Below are positions 9,701 through 19,500 of a stretch of 64,000 nucleotides of DNA, piece after piece. The stretch covers positions 1 through 64,000 of the forward strand of contig NZ_BCQV01000007.1 of assembly GCF_001552255.1 (NCBI RefSeq), read 5' to 3'. Source of the stretch: Alicyclobacillus shizuokensis NBRC 103103. GTDB lineage: Bacteria > Bacillota > Bacilli > Alicyclobacillales > Alicyclobacillaceae. Each line of letters starts with the position of its first letter. Position 1 is the first letter of the stretch. The translations under genes and the position numbers were made by a program. Under the pieces are notes generated by a model that saw nothing but the letters and a program-made list of their open reading frames with translations, was not told the DNA's origin and searched no databases.

Positions 9701-12700
9701 GCATGAACGCAATCCGTGAGGCCATTGAGGCAGGTGACTGGAAGCGAGCCAATGACCTGGTTCGTCAGGGACTCAACAAGGGACTGGATCATTTGGCCAC
9801 GATCAACTTGCAGGACTTTGAGATCAAGGACAACCTGTACAATAACAACCCGGCGGACCTGGTTCGCACCGGTCGCGTCGACATCTCTCCGGCCATGATT
9901 CACGACCTGTACAACCGCGGAATCTTGCGGGAGAAGTACACCGATGAATTTGGTCAGGAACGAAGCGACTTTGTGAACCCCGACGAGGTTTTCTATACGG
10001 ATAAGAGAGGGAACCGCCGACTCAAGCGTCTGGTCAACATCTCGGCGCTGACCATCGACAGACAGGCGGAGCTGGTCATGAATGCGAGGAAGTGGGCGGA
10101 GGAACACGGCCGTCTCATCTACTCCTCGAGCATCAAAGGCGATATGGTGGCAAAAAACCTGTGGTCTTTGATTGACGGCCGGGATCTGGTTACTTACGGT
10201 ACCTTCACCAGCATGGGCCGCGACAACCCGATCCAGTTCCAGAATGTCTCGCGGTTCTTGCCGGAAGTTGTGGAGCGCCTGGGTCAGACGAAGGTGTATC
10301 ACAACTTCAATGAACTGGTAGCCACTCCACTGCAGCACGCGCTGCGGGAGGCACATCAGGATCGTTTCAGCATGAACGTGAAGATGACCTACATGAATGA
10401 GGCGGATCTTCGCAACCGGGTTATGGAACTGGCGGAAACAAAAGAAGGTCGTCGGCTGTTGCAGGAGGAGGGCTGGATTGATGAACAAGGGAACATCGAT
10501 CCAGTGCGCATCGGCCGCGTCTACGAACAGCAAGCCGTCTTCAACCGTGACCTCATCAATGCCCTTGAGGTCGAACGACAGAAGTTCTATGACATGGGAG
10601 ATGATCCTTCGACCTTTGAATGGGATGAGAAGCTGCTTCGCAATGGGGAGCCGATCGAAGGCGCCACGCTAAAGCCAGGCCAACGCATTGGATGGGCGAT
10701 GATCGGCGGAAAGCGTACCGAGATTACCTATGACCGGCCTTATGAAGGGACACTCTGGAGCACCGATGGCCGCATTGGTGTGACCTGGCGAGAGAAGCCC
10801 TTCAAGTTCTTCTTCGAAGGCGAGAAAATGACGCGGGTCGGTGAAGGCGTATCACAGCGCTTGCTTGAACTCATCACGGGCGTCAAAGGCGTCGCCGGTA
10901 TCATGAATACCGATGTCACGAAACACGAGGACTTTGGTGCCATGATGGCGGCACAGGCCAAGAAGCTCGCTGCCTTTACCATGGGTCTGCAGAACGAACG
11001 AGACCGCCAGCGCGCCATTGAGATGATTCATCAAGCGAACATTGGTCTGCGTTGGAATGGTTCCTATTTCGAAGACGTGAGCAAGGAACTTCAGGAGATC
11101 AATGCCAAGGCCTTCCGCGATGTCGCTGAGCAGCTGGATCGGGCGCTGGGTAAGGCCAAAGGCGCTGATCGGAGTCTCTTGGTCAATACGAAGCCACAGA
11201 AATACCAGGCGGTGTGGGGATTGGGTGACTTCCGCATGGCGAACGTCGCCCCAACCGGATTCATCGTCGACAAGGAAGGCAAACACATTTTCTACATGGA
11301 TGAAGATGATGACCTTGTTTCCAGCGGCGAATATAAGGGAACCAGCTACAGCCACCGTGAGATTGGTGTACTCAAAGCTACAGGTCGTGAGAAAACGGCA
11401 AACTATGTACTCGATCTCATGCGGAGACATGGACTCGAAATCGGCCGCAGGCAGGAGACCGTGAATTTTCTCAAGTCGATGGAGGCGTTTGTGGCGCCAG
11501 AAAATGTGGTGGACCCACGCTTTAGTGAAGACTCAGTGGTGCGGCTTGGTGTCCATGACCTTCGTCCTCTCCCGGATGCTTCCGAAGTGACACCGACCCA
11601 AGAACACTATACAGGCACCATCTTTGACCGCCAACATATTGAAAAACTGCTTGGCGACAAGTCGAACGAACATGGATTCTGGTTTGCCCTGCCGGAGTTG
11701 CCAGAGGACATGCGGATTCAGGTTCTGGAATACGCGCGCGGATATGGCGGTGCCAGGGAGAACCTCTCACGGCCCATTGATAAGATCTTCATCCCCTATA
11801 CTGAGCTTCGCGGCCAGGGCAAGAACATTTATCTCTCGGAGGTTCAAAAAAGCATTGCCGACATTTATCGCAAGGCTCAGGCGGTGCGTGAGGCCGCAAG
11901 TAATCAGGAACTCGTCGATGCACGCAACGAGCTGCAATCGGCCGTGGACCGGTACATTAACACACTGGCTTATAATGTGACTTCCTCGAAAGGACAAACC
12001 GGAGAATCGACGTTCAAGGTCCGTCTCCCGTCCTCGATGCGTGGACGTGCCGCGCTGATCTCACCCGAAGAATCACAGATGCTCCAAGGTGAGCATGTTT
12101 TTATCAGTGAGCATGATGCGAGAAAGATGGGCATCTATGACGATTTGGCGGATGGACAAACCCGAGAAGTCATCGTGAACCGCTATCCGACCTTCCACCA
12201 GGATGCTTTGAAACAGGCCATTCTCCACATGCGCAGTGATGTCGCACCGGGAGAGATTCACGTGACGTCCGGTATCGCGGACCTTCTCAAGGCCGACGCC
12301 GACGGTGACGAGCTGAACCTCTTCTATGCGGCGGACAAAGAGATCCAAAACGAGTGGCGCCACATTCGAACGATGGAAGAGAAGATGGCGGCACAGCGGA
12401 CCAAAAAGATCCTCAACGACTTTGCCGAATCCCCGCGTCGCTTTGATTTGGAGAGTTTGGCGGCCGACCAAGGTGGCGTGTTCCGCCAGATTGAACCTGG
12501 CAATGCGGAAACTCAGGCAAAGATGGGGAAGATGTTTGTCGGTCTAGCTGATACGATGAACTTGAAGCTCCGTCAATTTGCCGCAGACTTTGTAGAGGAT
12601 CGGGACCAGCGTGCGGCGGTAGAGAGTTTTGGCCAGGGCTTGGTCCAGCGGATCATCTCCTCCAAACACGGTGGCACAGACATCGGCGCCTTGAAGATGC

Positions 12701-13536
12701 TCGATGCCATGCGACTTGGAAACTGGGATGAGCTAGAGTCCATTGACCAGGACTACTTTGGCGGTGTCCTGACTCAAAAGCACCGCCTTCGTGAAGCTGT
12801 ACCCGTTCTCAAGGACATCACCACGAAGCTCCAATACGGTCTTTATAACCCGACGCTCAACTTCGGTACGGCCGGCGGATGGCGCGTCAACAAGACCGGC
12901 TTGGCACCATTGATGGAGGCCGTACAGGGGCGGCTTACAGATCGTGAGTCCACGGGCAGCAACCCGTTCCTGCAAATGCTTCAGGATTTGATGGGTGTCG
13001 AATCCGAAGACGGCCTGCCGAAATACCGGGTCGAGCCGTTCCAAACCCAAGAGCCACTTCGACGGCCGGAGCGCGCGGGTGGACTGGCGGGTTTCATCAG
13101 TGAGACGCTCGAGGATACCACAGGCGGGATCGTCGATGCCTTTCGTCCGGGAACGATGCAGGCCATTACAGATCGGATCAAGACATTCTTCTCAAAACCG
13201 AGAAACAAGTGGGGATTCATCGGCGGAATGCTCGGACTTGGTGGTATAATGGCTTATAATACCCTTCATGAAACGGAACTTGAACCGCCTCCGGGACCGC
13301 CGACTCCGGCGATTTCTCCGATCGATGAACCCTCTCCTCAAGGCGCCAACATCTCCATCTCTGCCAGCGGAGACAAACAGCCAGAAGAATCCTTTGGTCC
13401 TATGGTTCACGAAGGCATGCGAAATGCGGGGTACAATGGCGGCCCTTCGAATATGACGGTCAACTATACGGACAACACCGCCAATCTGAACCGAAACTGG
13501 TATCGAGACAAGGTTCAGCAATCGATGGCGATGTAG
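6754..13536 (+). CDS. Giant single-chain RNA polymerase-like protein with N-terminal DEDDh exonuclease
   Basis: A 2260-residue protein that starts 12 bases after the previous stop. Residues 103-360 contain a full DEDDh 3'-5' exonuclease set: FDIET (D107, E109), NGTQFD (D281) and HSALHD (H354, D359). Residues 1806-1816 read VIVNRYPTFHQ and 1846-1855 read KADADGDELN. This matches the beta-prime active-site region NRAPTLHR...NADFDGDQM of cellular RNA polymerases (family PF00623), with 38 residues from Arg to the first Asp versus 35 in E. coli. Residues 1301-1384 (GATLKPGQRIG, GEKM, GVKGVAG) resemble the beta-subunit barrel whose two lysines contact NTP; K1358 and K1378 are candidates. GLADT at 1930-1934 recalls the trigger loop. 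Residues 2152-2172 form a membrane segment, followed by a Pro-rich tail. The exonuclease and DxDGD motifs are seen directly. Packaging in the tail and ejection are inferred from position. It may also serve as, or replace, part of the tape measure. Confidence 0.75.
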   Translation: MADYLNLISAGVQMVTQTQSTTPIGIFYPVQRRPRKDTTEYDQRVAHVLGRINSTRLSSNFGKPGIYDHFVSMAQSARHPGQPAVATFNEFVRRAMHGVHGRYVAFDIETLGDAMTGHALSITEIAAQGFNPILGTDRSGRQLVVGATPSNVRFSAIIRPTNETVQYLENLITRLERDPYAWRFMTDAEKKSLYNLIRYDPEGPEGAQLEDPWRIRHNPLAAMLEQDPLQNMQPYTANMRRGLEYLMEKGTNPQDVIRQYDDFIRRHSAKLFLSQNGTQFDLPVLQRWAEQMGESLRTPANHLDLLTLNQTIFQNPITMHQVYGQNTAVRRFVDGAWSLQELRRTFGFEEGQAHSALHDVGEHGLGGVFAKALPWIQRQIEDRKIDPTTGFSHRSPVFTWSDAKLQVGQKLFSVGGVMAMPGMEDHQAVLRDGEFVPYNPGWNRTIINTHTFYEVQGIRRLNQQGEPLKLAIQLYDQDNDRYAFIIREGKDAMAQIGEFLQRSFINWDGADEETRNKIRKRHGEEYARRAYRRLTSLEGAGRGMTAGFIGARRMYQNAAMYEKRLQGKAGNMQDNFDENGNIIDPTRRITHQQMLEGMDFYSKPGSTPEERFNQQEWESFWYMQRRLRSELPVMMPALEAIEKAFPEPTRRRNESELEYKNRLFEARRQRDIAWRLFNQYLNEVVGDDGHVEELPLEEYENRGLHFRDRETKKPVYINFTDTTTASTSIYRHIAHEREEVRKQKLTSLIHSLRESSAIDDDTAEYFHQVNANTKGISETVRTIVQHLMASAQIIRDKETVLSLRERKAIQKISDDVSKELVQRAIDQTKGAWGVAIQRSFGDKELRLSPEMSRFFDEELDRVNPITGLEPNNKQAVMEVLNRYQEMFPHMQFALSVAKDKTAAVIHMYDPEHSASVMEHVLSGKEHPNALQLTVPLVTERGTIEYGNRKLNSRVTWMPGQGKQVIREMSSSEMMAYHLTGERRMNAIREAIEAGDWKRANDLVRQGLNKGLDHLATINLQDFEIKDNLYNNNPADLVRTGRVDISPAMIHDLYNRGILREKYTDEFGQERSDFVNPDEVFYTDKRGNRRLKRLVNISALTIDRQAELVMNARKWAEEHGRLIYSSSIKGDMVAKNLWSLIDGRDLVTYGTFTSMGRDNPIQFQNVSRFLPEVVERLGQTKVYHNFNELVATPLQHALREAHQDRFSMNVKMTYMNEADLRNRVMELAETKEGRRLLQEEGWIDEQGNIDPVRIGRVYEQQAVFNRDLINALEVERQKFYDMGDDPSTFEWDEKLLRNGEPIEGATLKPGQRIGWAMIGGKRTEITYDRPYEGTLWSTDGRIGVTWREKPFKFFFEGEKMTRVGEGVSQRLLELITGVKGVAGIMNTDVTKHEDFGAMMAAQAKKLAAFTMGLQNERDRQRAIEMIHQANIGLRWNGSYFEDVSKELQEINAKAFRDVAEQLDRALGKAKGADRSLLVNTKPQKYQAVWGLGDFRMANVAPTGFIVDKEGKHIFYMDEDDDLVSSGEYKGTSYSHREIGVLKATGREKTANYVLDLMRRHGLEIGRRQETVNFLKSMEAFVAPENVVDPRFSEDSVVRLGVHDLRPLPDASEVTPTQEHYTGTIFDRQHIEKLLGDKSNEHGFWFALPELPEDMRIQVLEYARGYGGARENLSRPIDKIFIPYTELRGQGKNIYLSEVQKSIADIYRKAQAVREAASNQELVDARNELQSAVDRYINTLAYNVTSSKGQTGESTFKVRLPSSMRGRAALISPEESQMLQGEHVFISEHDARKMGIYDDLADGQTREVIVNRYPTFHQDALKQAILHMRSDVAPGEIHVTSGIADLLKADADGDELNLFYAADKEIQNEWRHIRTMEEKMAAQRTKKILNDFAESPRRFDLESLAADQGGVFRQIEPGNAETQAKMGKMFVGLADTMNLKLRQFAADFVEDRDQRAAVESFGQGLVQRIISSKHGGTDIGALKMLDAMRLGNWDELESIDQDYFGGVLTQKHRLREAVPVLKDITTKLQYGLYNPTLNFGTAGGWRVNKTGLAPLMEAVQGRLTDRESTGSNPFLQMLQDLMGVESEDGLPKYRVEPFQTQEPLRRPERAGGLAGFISETLEDTTGGIVDAFRPGTMQAITDRIKTFFSKPRNKWGFIGGMLGLGGIMAYNTLHETELEPPPGPPTPAISPIDEPSPQGANISISASGDKQPEESFGPMVHEGMRNAGYNGGPSNMTVNYTDNTANLNRNWYRDKVQQSMAM

Positions 13537-13547
13537 GGGGAAACTCC

Positions 13548-16500
13548 ATGGCAACAACCGTTCTCGATGACCGGGACGCCCTATATGGGGCGCTCCCTGA
13601 CCATCATTTGCGAATTGGAGATACACAGTTTTACGTACCGCCAACGGCGATTCAGGTGACGCGGCGCGTGCGATCCGACCGGATCAATATTTTGCGTGGC
13701 CGCGGCAGCTTTGCCAAGCAAAGCGGATACTCGGACTTAGTGGTTGAGCTGACGTTGTTCTTTCCAGATACACAGTCGATCAATAACGAACTCCGGCCGC
13801 TTTTGGCTCAGTTTATGAAATGTCCGTTCTTGCCGATTGAGAACACGCATCTAAATAACGTCCACAAGATCGAAGCGGTCACGGTCGAAGGCTTGACGGT
13901 TACAACCACACCTGGTTTCCCGACGACCCTGACCGCGACCATTCAGCTTCTTGCATTCAACCCTTGGTCGTATCTCATCGATCAAACCGGCCGTACCTTT
14001 GATGAGATGATCAACTGGCCGCTGTTTCGTTGGTACTACCAAAGGAACCTAGAGCCTTCGAAATACCGGTACATCCGCTATTTCGAGCCGCTCACCGAGG
14101 ATCTGGACAACAGCTACATCTTCCGTGTAGCCTCCGAGCAGGATCTAAGTGCCATGAAAGCCTGGAGGGTACAGGAGAATAAGCTGTATCAGGATTGGTT
14201 GCAGAAGACCCAAACGACCGATCCGGTGCAGGACATCAAGAATGAATTCGCCTCCGACGAGGATTTCTGGAACAAACTTGACCAACAAGCTCGAAGCGCT
14301 ATTTTCGAGTACGACATTCATATGGAGGAGTGGCCCATCCCCAACCTCCATCTGGTGAGTCTATCTGCGAGCTTCCAGAACATTATCAGCACTGTTCAAT
14401 TGCAGATGCACGAAGCCCCGACGCATCAGTACCTTGGGTCTCAGGACACCGTGTTTGCCGCGGTATTTCAAACCGATGACGAGGAAGCGATTGCGTCGTT
14501 GCAAAACCTCGTGCGCCGTTCCTCATATCTGACCCGGGAGTACCATACGGTACTGTCGAACGGCTTTCTTGAGTTTGATAATCAACTCGCCCGGCTTTTT
14601 GGAGTGCATTACGTCATCATCGATGATATGGTTGTTCGCAGCGTGGAAAACATGCCGGGTGTCTTCGAGGTCACGTTACAGATGACCTCGTACAACCGGA
14701 TGCAGCAGCGGCTGGCGGAAACCCAGATGATTGGCGGTAACGTGAAGTGGGATCTCGGTGGAGCGTTCACGAACTCGTTCCTCAAGATGCTGACACCCCT
14801 TACGTCTTGGTCATGGCTGCAAGATCGTCCGTTCTGGAAGCAAATCACGAGCGATGGATGGAACGAGCTGGACATTCAAAAACAAGCGGTCTACAACGCA
14901 GCCATCCGGGAAGCCTTCAAGATCATCGAGGTGTATCCCGATCTCGAACTCCCGACGTATGCGGAAGTCGAGCAAGCCGGCTTCTCGATTCCGAACACCA
15001 ACGGTGGCTATTTCGTCGACCCGGACTTTTTCATCATGTACGAGGACCCGTTTGAGTTTAACAACATGCTCAAAGACGAAGTGGCGAAGTCCTACACCAC
15101 CGTATTGAGAGATGCCGGCGGTGGTAAAGCGGAGATTACGCCGAGTACAGCCAATCCAGACGAAAAGACCCAAAAGGACATCGACGAGAAAAGTGCCAAG
15201 TATGACAATCCTACATCTGGCATCTCCTCGGGCGATCCCCCGGATACGGCGGACCAGAAGAACCTGTCGACGGCGGACATGGAAACGCTGATCCGAGAAA
15301 AGGCCGCTGCAGAAGGGTTGGACCAGCGGTTCGTCATTGCCTTTGCGAAAATGAACGACGCCAAGCTGCGGCAGTTTTACAATCCTGGAATTGGCGCGAA
15401 CAAAGAGTTGGACAACATCACGGTATCTGACTCCAACATCCCGGTCATGCAGACTGCGGATCTGCATTACTTTAAGGACCCAAGCCTGATTCAAGAAGCT
15501 GCCTATATCGGTGTCATGCGCGTCAGTCCCTTGATGGGGGATGCGCAGGCACTGGGTCGGAGCATTGTCTACAACGTGACCCAAGGCGTAGCGGCCCTCA
15601 AGTATTACCTAAGCCAAGTTGATGATGCCGGGACGATCAATCAGAACGTATATGATGCGCTTGGCCTGGATCCCGACAAGGATATTCAGAAGGCAAAGTA
15701 CGCCGCGGCCATCGCTTTGTATCTGGGCTTCGGCCGAGAGTGGAATGACCTGGTCAGTCAGAATAAACGCTTGCCGTACCTTCTCACGGCCAAGATCAAG
15801 GCCGTCCTCTCGGACATGGATAAAGAGTCCAAGTGGTCCAGCCAGGATCTGAAGAAGAAGTATTCGGCATTGCCCATTGCTGACCAAAAAGCGCCGGCCA
15901 ACACCGAGGAAGATCTGTCCGCACAGTTCCAACCCGATGAGCCTGGAAACGAATCGGATTATGAGAGTGACGATTTCACCTTCCGGGGCATGTTCCAGGA
16001 CATGATTCAGTACGACCGACGCGGCCGACTGATTCGTGCGTTCCCGACTTTCTTTATGGTGTTCATCGATGAGGGTCAGTACGTGGACGGCGTGGTGAAA
16101 CTGGCGGATCACTTCTTTGGGTATTCGGCGGTATCGGACATCACCTATACGAACAACCGGAAACAGGCCTCCAGCACACTCGTCGTGGAAATGTGCAACG
16201 TCTTTGGCAACCTGACGGATGCAACGAAGAGCGTGGACCTGACTCATCCCAACACCCTGAGCCTGTTTGAATCGCTCTTTGTGCCAACGATGGAGGCGGC
16301 ACACATTGAGCAAAGCCGCGACCGGAATTCGAACTACTACAAGTCGATCTTCCTGCGCACGGGGGCCAGAGTGCATTTCCGCATGGGATACGGCTCCAAT
16401 GCCGCAGAGCTGCCGACGATCATGAACGGCACGGTGACACAGCTCGAGAACAACGGGGATACCGTGACGATGATCGTCCAGGATGATGGGGTGGAACTGA

Positions 16501-19500
16501 CCAATAAGCTCAAGGCGAAGCCTGGCGATTCCACGGATGGATTCCTGCAGGCCAAGAAGGAACCGTCTGAGATCATCGACGACCTGCTTCTGGATCGCGG
16601 CAGCGGCATCAGCGGATTCATCGGCAACCTGTGGGAAGACTTCAGCAACAAAGCGTACTATAGCCACTCCCTGGGCATCATGCACTTTGGTATGCATGGT
16701 GTACCGATCTCTGGTCAGGACTTCATCAAAGGGGTTCTGCCCATCGCATGGCTGATTTCAGGTACAGACCGAGACATTTACGAGATCAACATGAACATCT
16801 ACAAGACCAACGGTCTGTTGAATGTCGAGAACGACACCTTCTGGCACAAGCTCGAAGACATGTTTGGTATTGGACAGGGACAGGAAGATAGTATTAACAT
16901 CACACTGTACGACAAGACGGTGTGGGATGTTCTAAGTGTCTGTGCCTACATGGGACCGGACTACATTCTGGCCGTTCATCCATTTGAGTTCCGTAGCACC
17001 ATCTTCATGGGGAAACCGTATTTCCCGCTCAACTATGGGTACGTCGTCGACAATAACAAGATTACGGGAACGCTCATGAAGCCGTTCCGCCAGTACCATT
17101 TGTACGATTCGTGGACGAGCATTATTGACAATAGCATCGTTGCCTCGGAGCAAAATATGTACACCGTGGCGATTGGCACCTTCATGAACGAAGGCAAGCT
17201 CGATACCACGCGCCCCATCTATGTCGACGCGGACATCTGGCCGGAGAAGCAACGCACGGTCAACGTCGACACACAAGTGAACGCCAAGGGAATCTGGTTT
17301 GTTGAAAAGGCCGTTCCCTTCGTGGGAGGTCTGCTTAACAAACCATTCAAGTGGTACTTCGATGAGGGCGTCGCCATCAAAATCGCGGCATCCGCCCTTC
17401 GTGACTATGTGAAGGACATGTACGATGGGTACCTCACAGTGATGGGTGATCCAACAGTAAAGCCGTTCGACCAAATCCTCATCCATGATGAGTACATCGA
17501 CATGGCGGGGCCTGCGGAAGTCAAGGAAGTTACGCAGATCATGTCCCTGGATATGGGCTATGTTACAGCCATCAAGCCGGACTGTGTGGTGGTCAATTCC
17601 GACCGGAAAGTGATCAATGGCGCGTTCTCGATGACGGCCACATTGACACCGCTGTTGGTCACGTTGAAGCTGCGGAGTATGTTCCGAAATGCCGGGTACA
17701 CCGGTGCATTGCCCATCATGAACGCCATTTGGGCCATGACGAAGAACAACATGAAGACGCTCAAGGCCAAATTCGACGCCACGAAACTCGGCACAAAACT
17801 GAACAATTGGTGGAACGGCAGCGATATGCAGACGTATACCCGGAAGTTTGACATGGTTTCAAAAGAAACCATAGAACGGTGGAAGAAGTCCGGGCTTCTG
17901 AAGAAAACGGCCGATACCCTTGGGAGTGTCAATGCACAGCAGATAGAGGAGTTGCTCAACAGAGGCGATTCTGCTTTGCTCGAAAAAGGCTTTTGGGGCT
18001 ATGATAAGGTGAGTTCAGCTGCCAAAACATTGAGACTGGAGAAGGCTACAAGCAAGTTTGTGGCCGGCGGCGCAAAGGCAATTGGAATGGCAGCTCGATT
18101 TGCACAAGCCGGTCTTGTAGGGGCAGAGATGTTCGCCGGTCCCATTGGATGGATCGCCATTTTGGTCGAGACGATGGCCATGTCGCTTCTGACCGCGACC
18201 GTGGGTGAGTTCCTCAAGCGATTCCTCTTCACGCGCCATGCTTGCCTCGTCATGCCCCTTAAGAAAGAAGGCATCGAGTTTACGGCCGGACTCAATGGCC
18301 ATAAGGGATCGGTGGTCGGAGACTCCCCAGACATGTGGCAGTCCCTGTTGACCAATGGCGTCGCGTCCACGATCTTCTCCGTCTTCCTCGGCGTTGACAC
18401 CTCGCAGTATGGCGCGGCTGGAAGCTCCAACAATCCAGTGTCAGTAAAAGCGAGCAGCAATGGGTCGTCAACGGGCTCCAGCAGTTCCGCGATGTCGTTC
18501 TTTGAGCAATACCGCCGGCCGGTTCCGTATGACCCGACGCTAATCCAGTGGTACAACACCGATTTGGAGAACGCCAAGAAAGAGATGTCGGGCGAACTCC
18601 AGCGTCTGGATGACGAGAACAAGAAGCCGGACTACAGCGATGAGATCAGCGCCATGCAAAAGGGATTGCAGGAGATTAGTCAACTGCCTTCTCTGATCAA
18701 GAATGCCATCTCGAATCTGGCGAGTGAGATTGCCCAGCTCATCAGTGGCGGGGATGGCTACAACTACGATGGCACCGACTTTACGAAGATCGACCTCAAT
18801 CAACCAAGTGGCATTAGCGCCGAGGCCATTGATAAGGCATTTGCGGCCAATGGAGGCGGTCATCTCAAAGGGCTTGGAAAATACTTTGTCCAGTTGGAGA
18901 AGCAGATCCCACCGCTTCCGGGACATCAAGCCAAGGAAGGGCGCGTCATGAATGGTTTGTATTTTGCCGCTCACGCCGCCCACGAATCTGGATGGGGAAC
19001 GTCTCAGATCTATCGAGACAAACACAACTTGTTTGGCTACGGTGCATACGACTCCAACCCCTATGGCGACGCCGACTCCTTTGACTCCGATGAACACTGC
19101 ATCATTTTCGTGGCCAACAAGGTGAAGGATGATTATCTGACACCCGGTGGACAGTTCTACAGCAAGGATAAGGGTCCGACCCTGGAAGGCATGAATGAGA
19201 AGTATGCCACGGACAAACACTGGGCCACGGACATCGCCAACATCATGAAAGAGATTGCAAAGCTCGATCCCAACTTCAAATGGCCAGGCACCGCCACTAA
19301 GGTCAAGATCGATGAGACACCGCCCGATCCGAACCATCGAGAGAAATACTATTTGACCCCGGCACAAGCCAAACAGAGATTGGCCTATGTCCCATCCTTC
19401 GGACTCAAACACCTGGGGCAAACATGGGTCGATGGCAGCGCGGCCATCAAGTACGCACACAAGGGTACGCTTGAAATGGCCGATGAACTGGCGAGGCTAT

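Noticed and set aside
8929..10533. Long minus-strand open frame (534 codons)
   Set aside because: It lies wholly inside the 2260-residue gene, has no ribosome site, and its translation shows no domain. It is a by-product of codon bias on the + strand. Other minus-strand frames are judged the same way.
13245..13260. Two TATAAT hexamers as a promoter for the hub gene
   Set aside because: They lie in the coding part of a membrane segment, no -35 box is found at normal spacing, and the distance to the hub start is about 290 bases.
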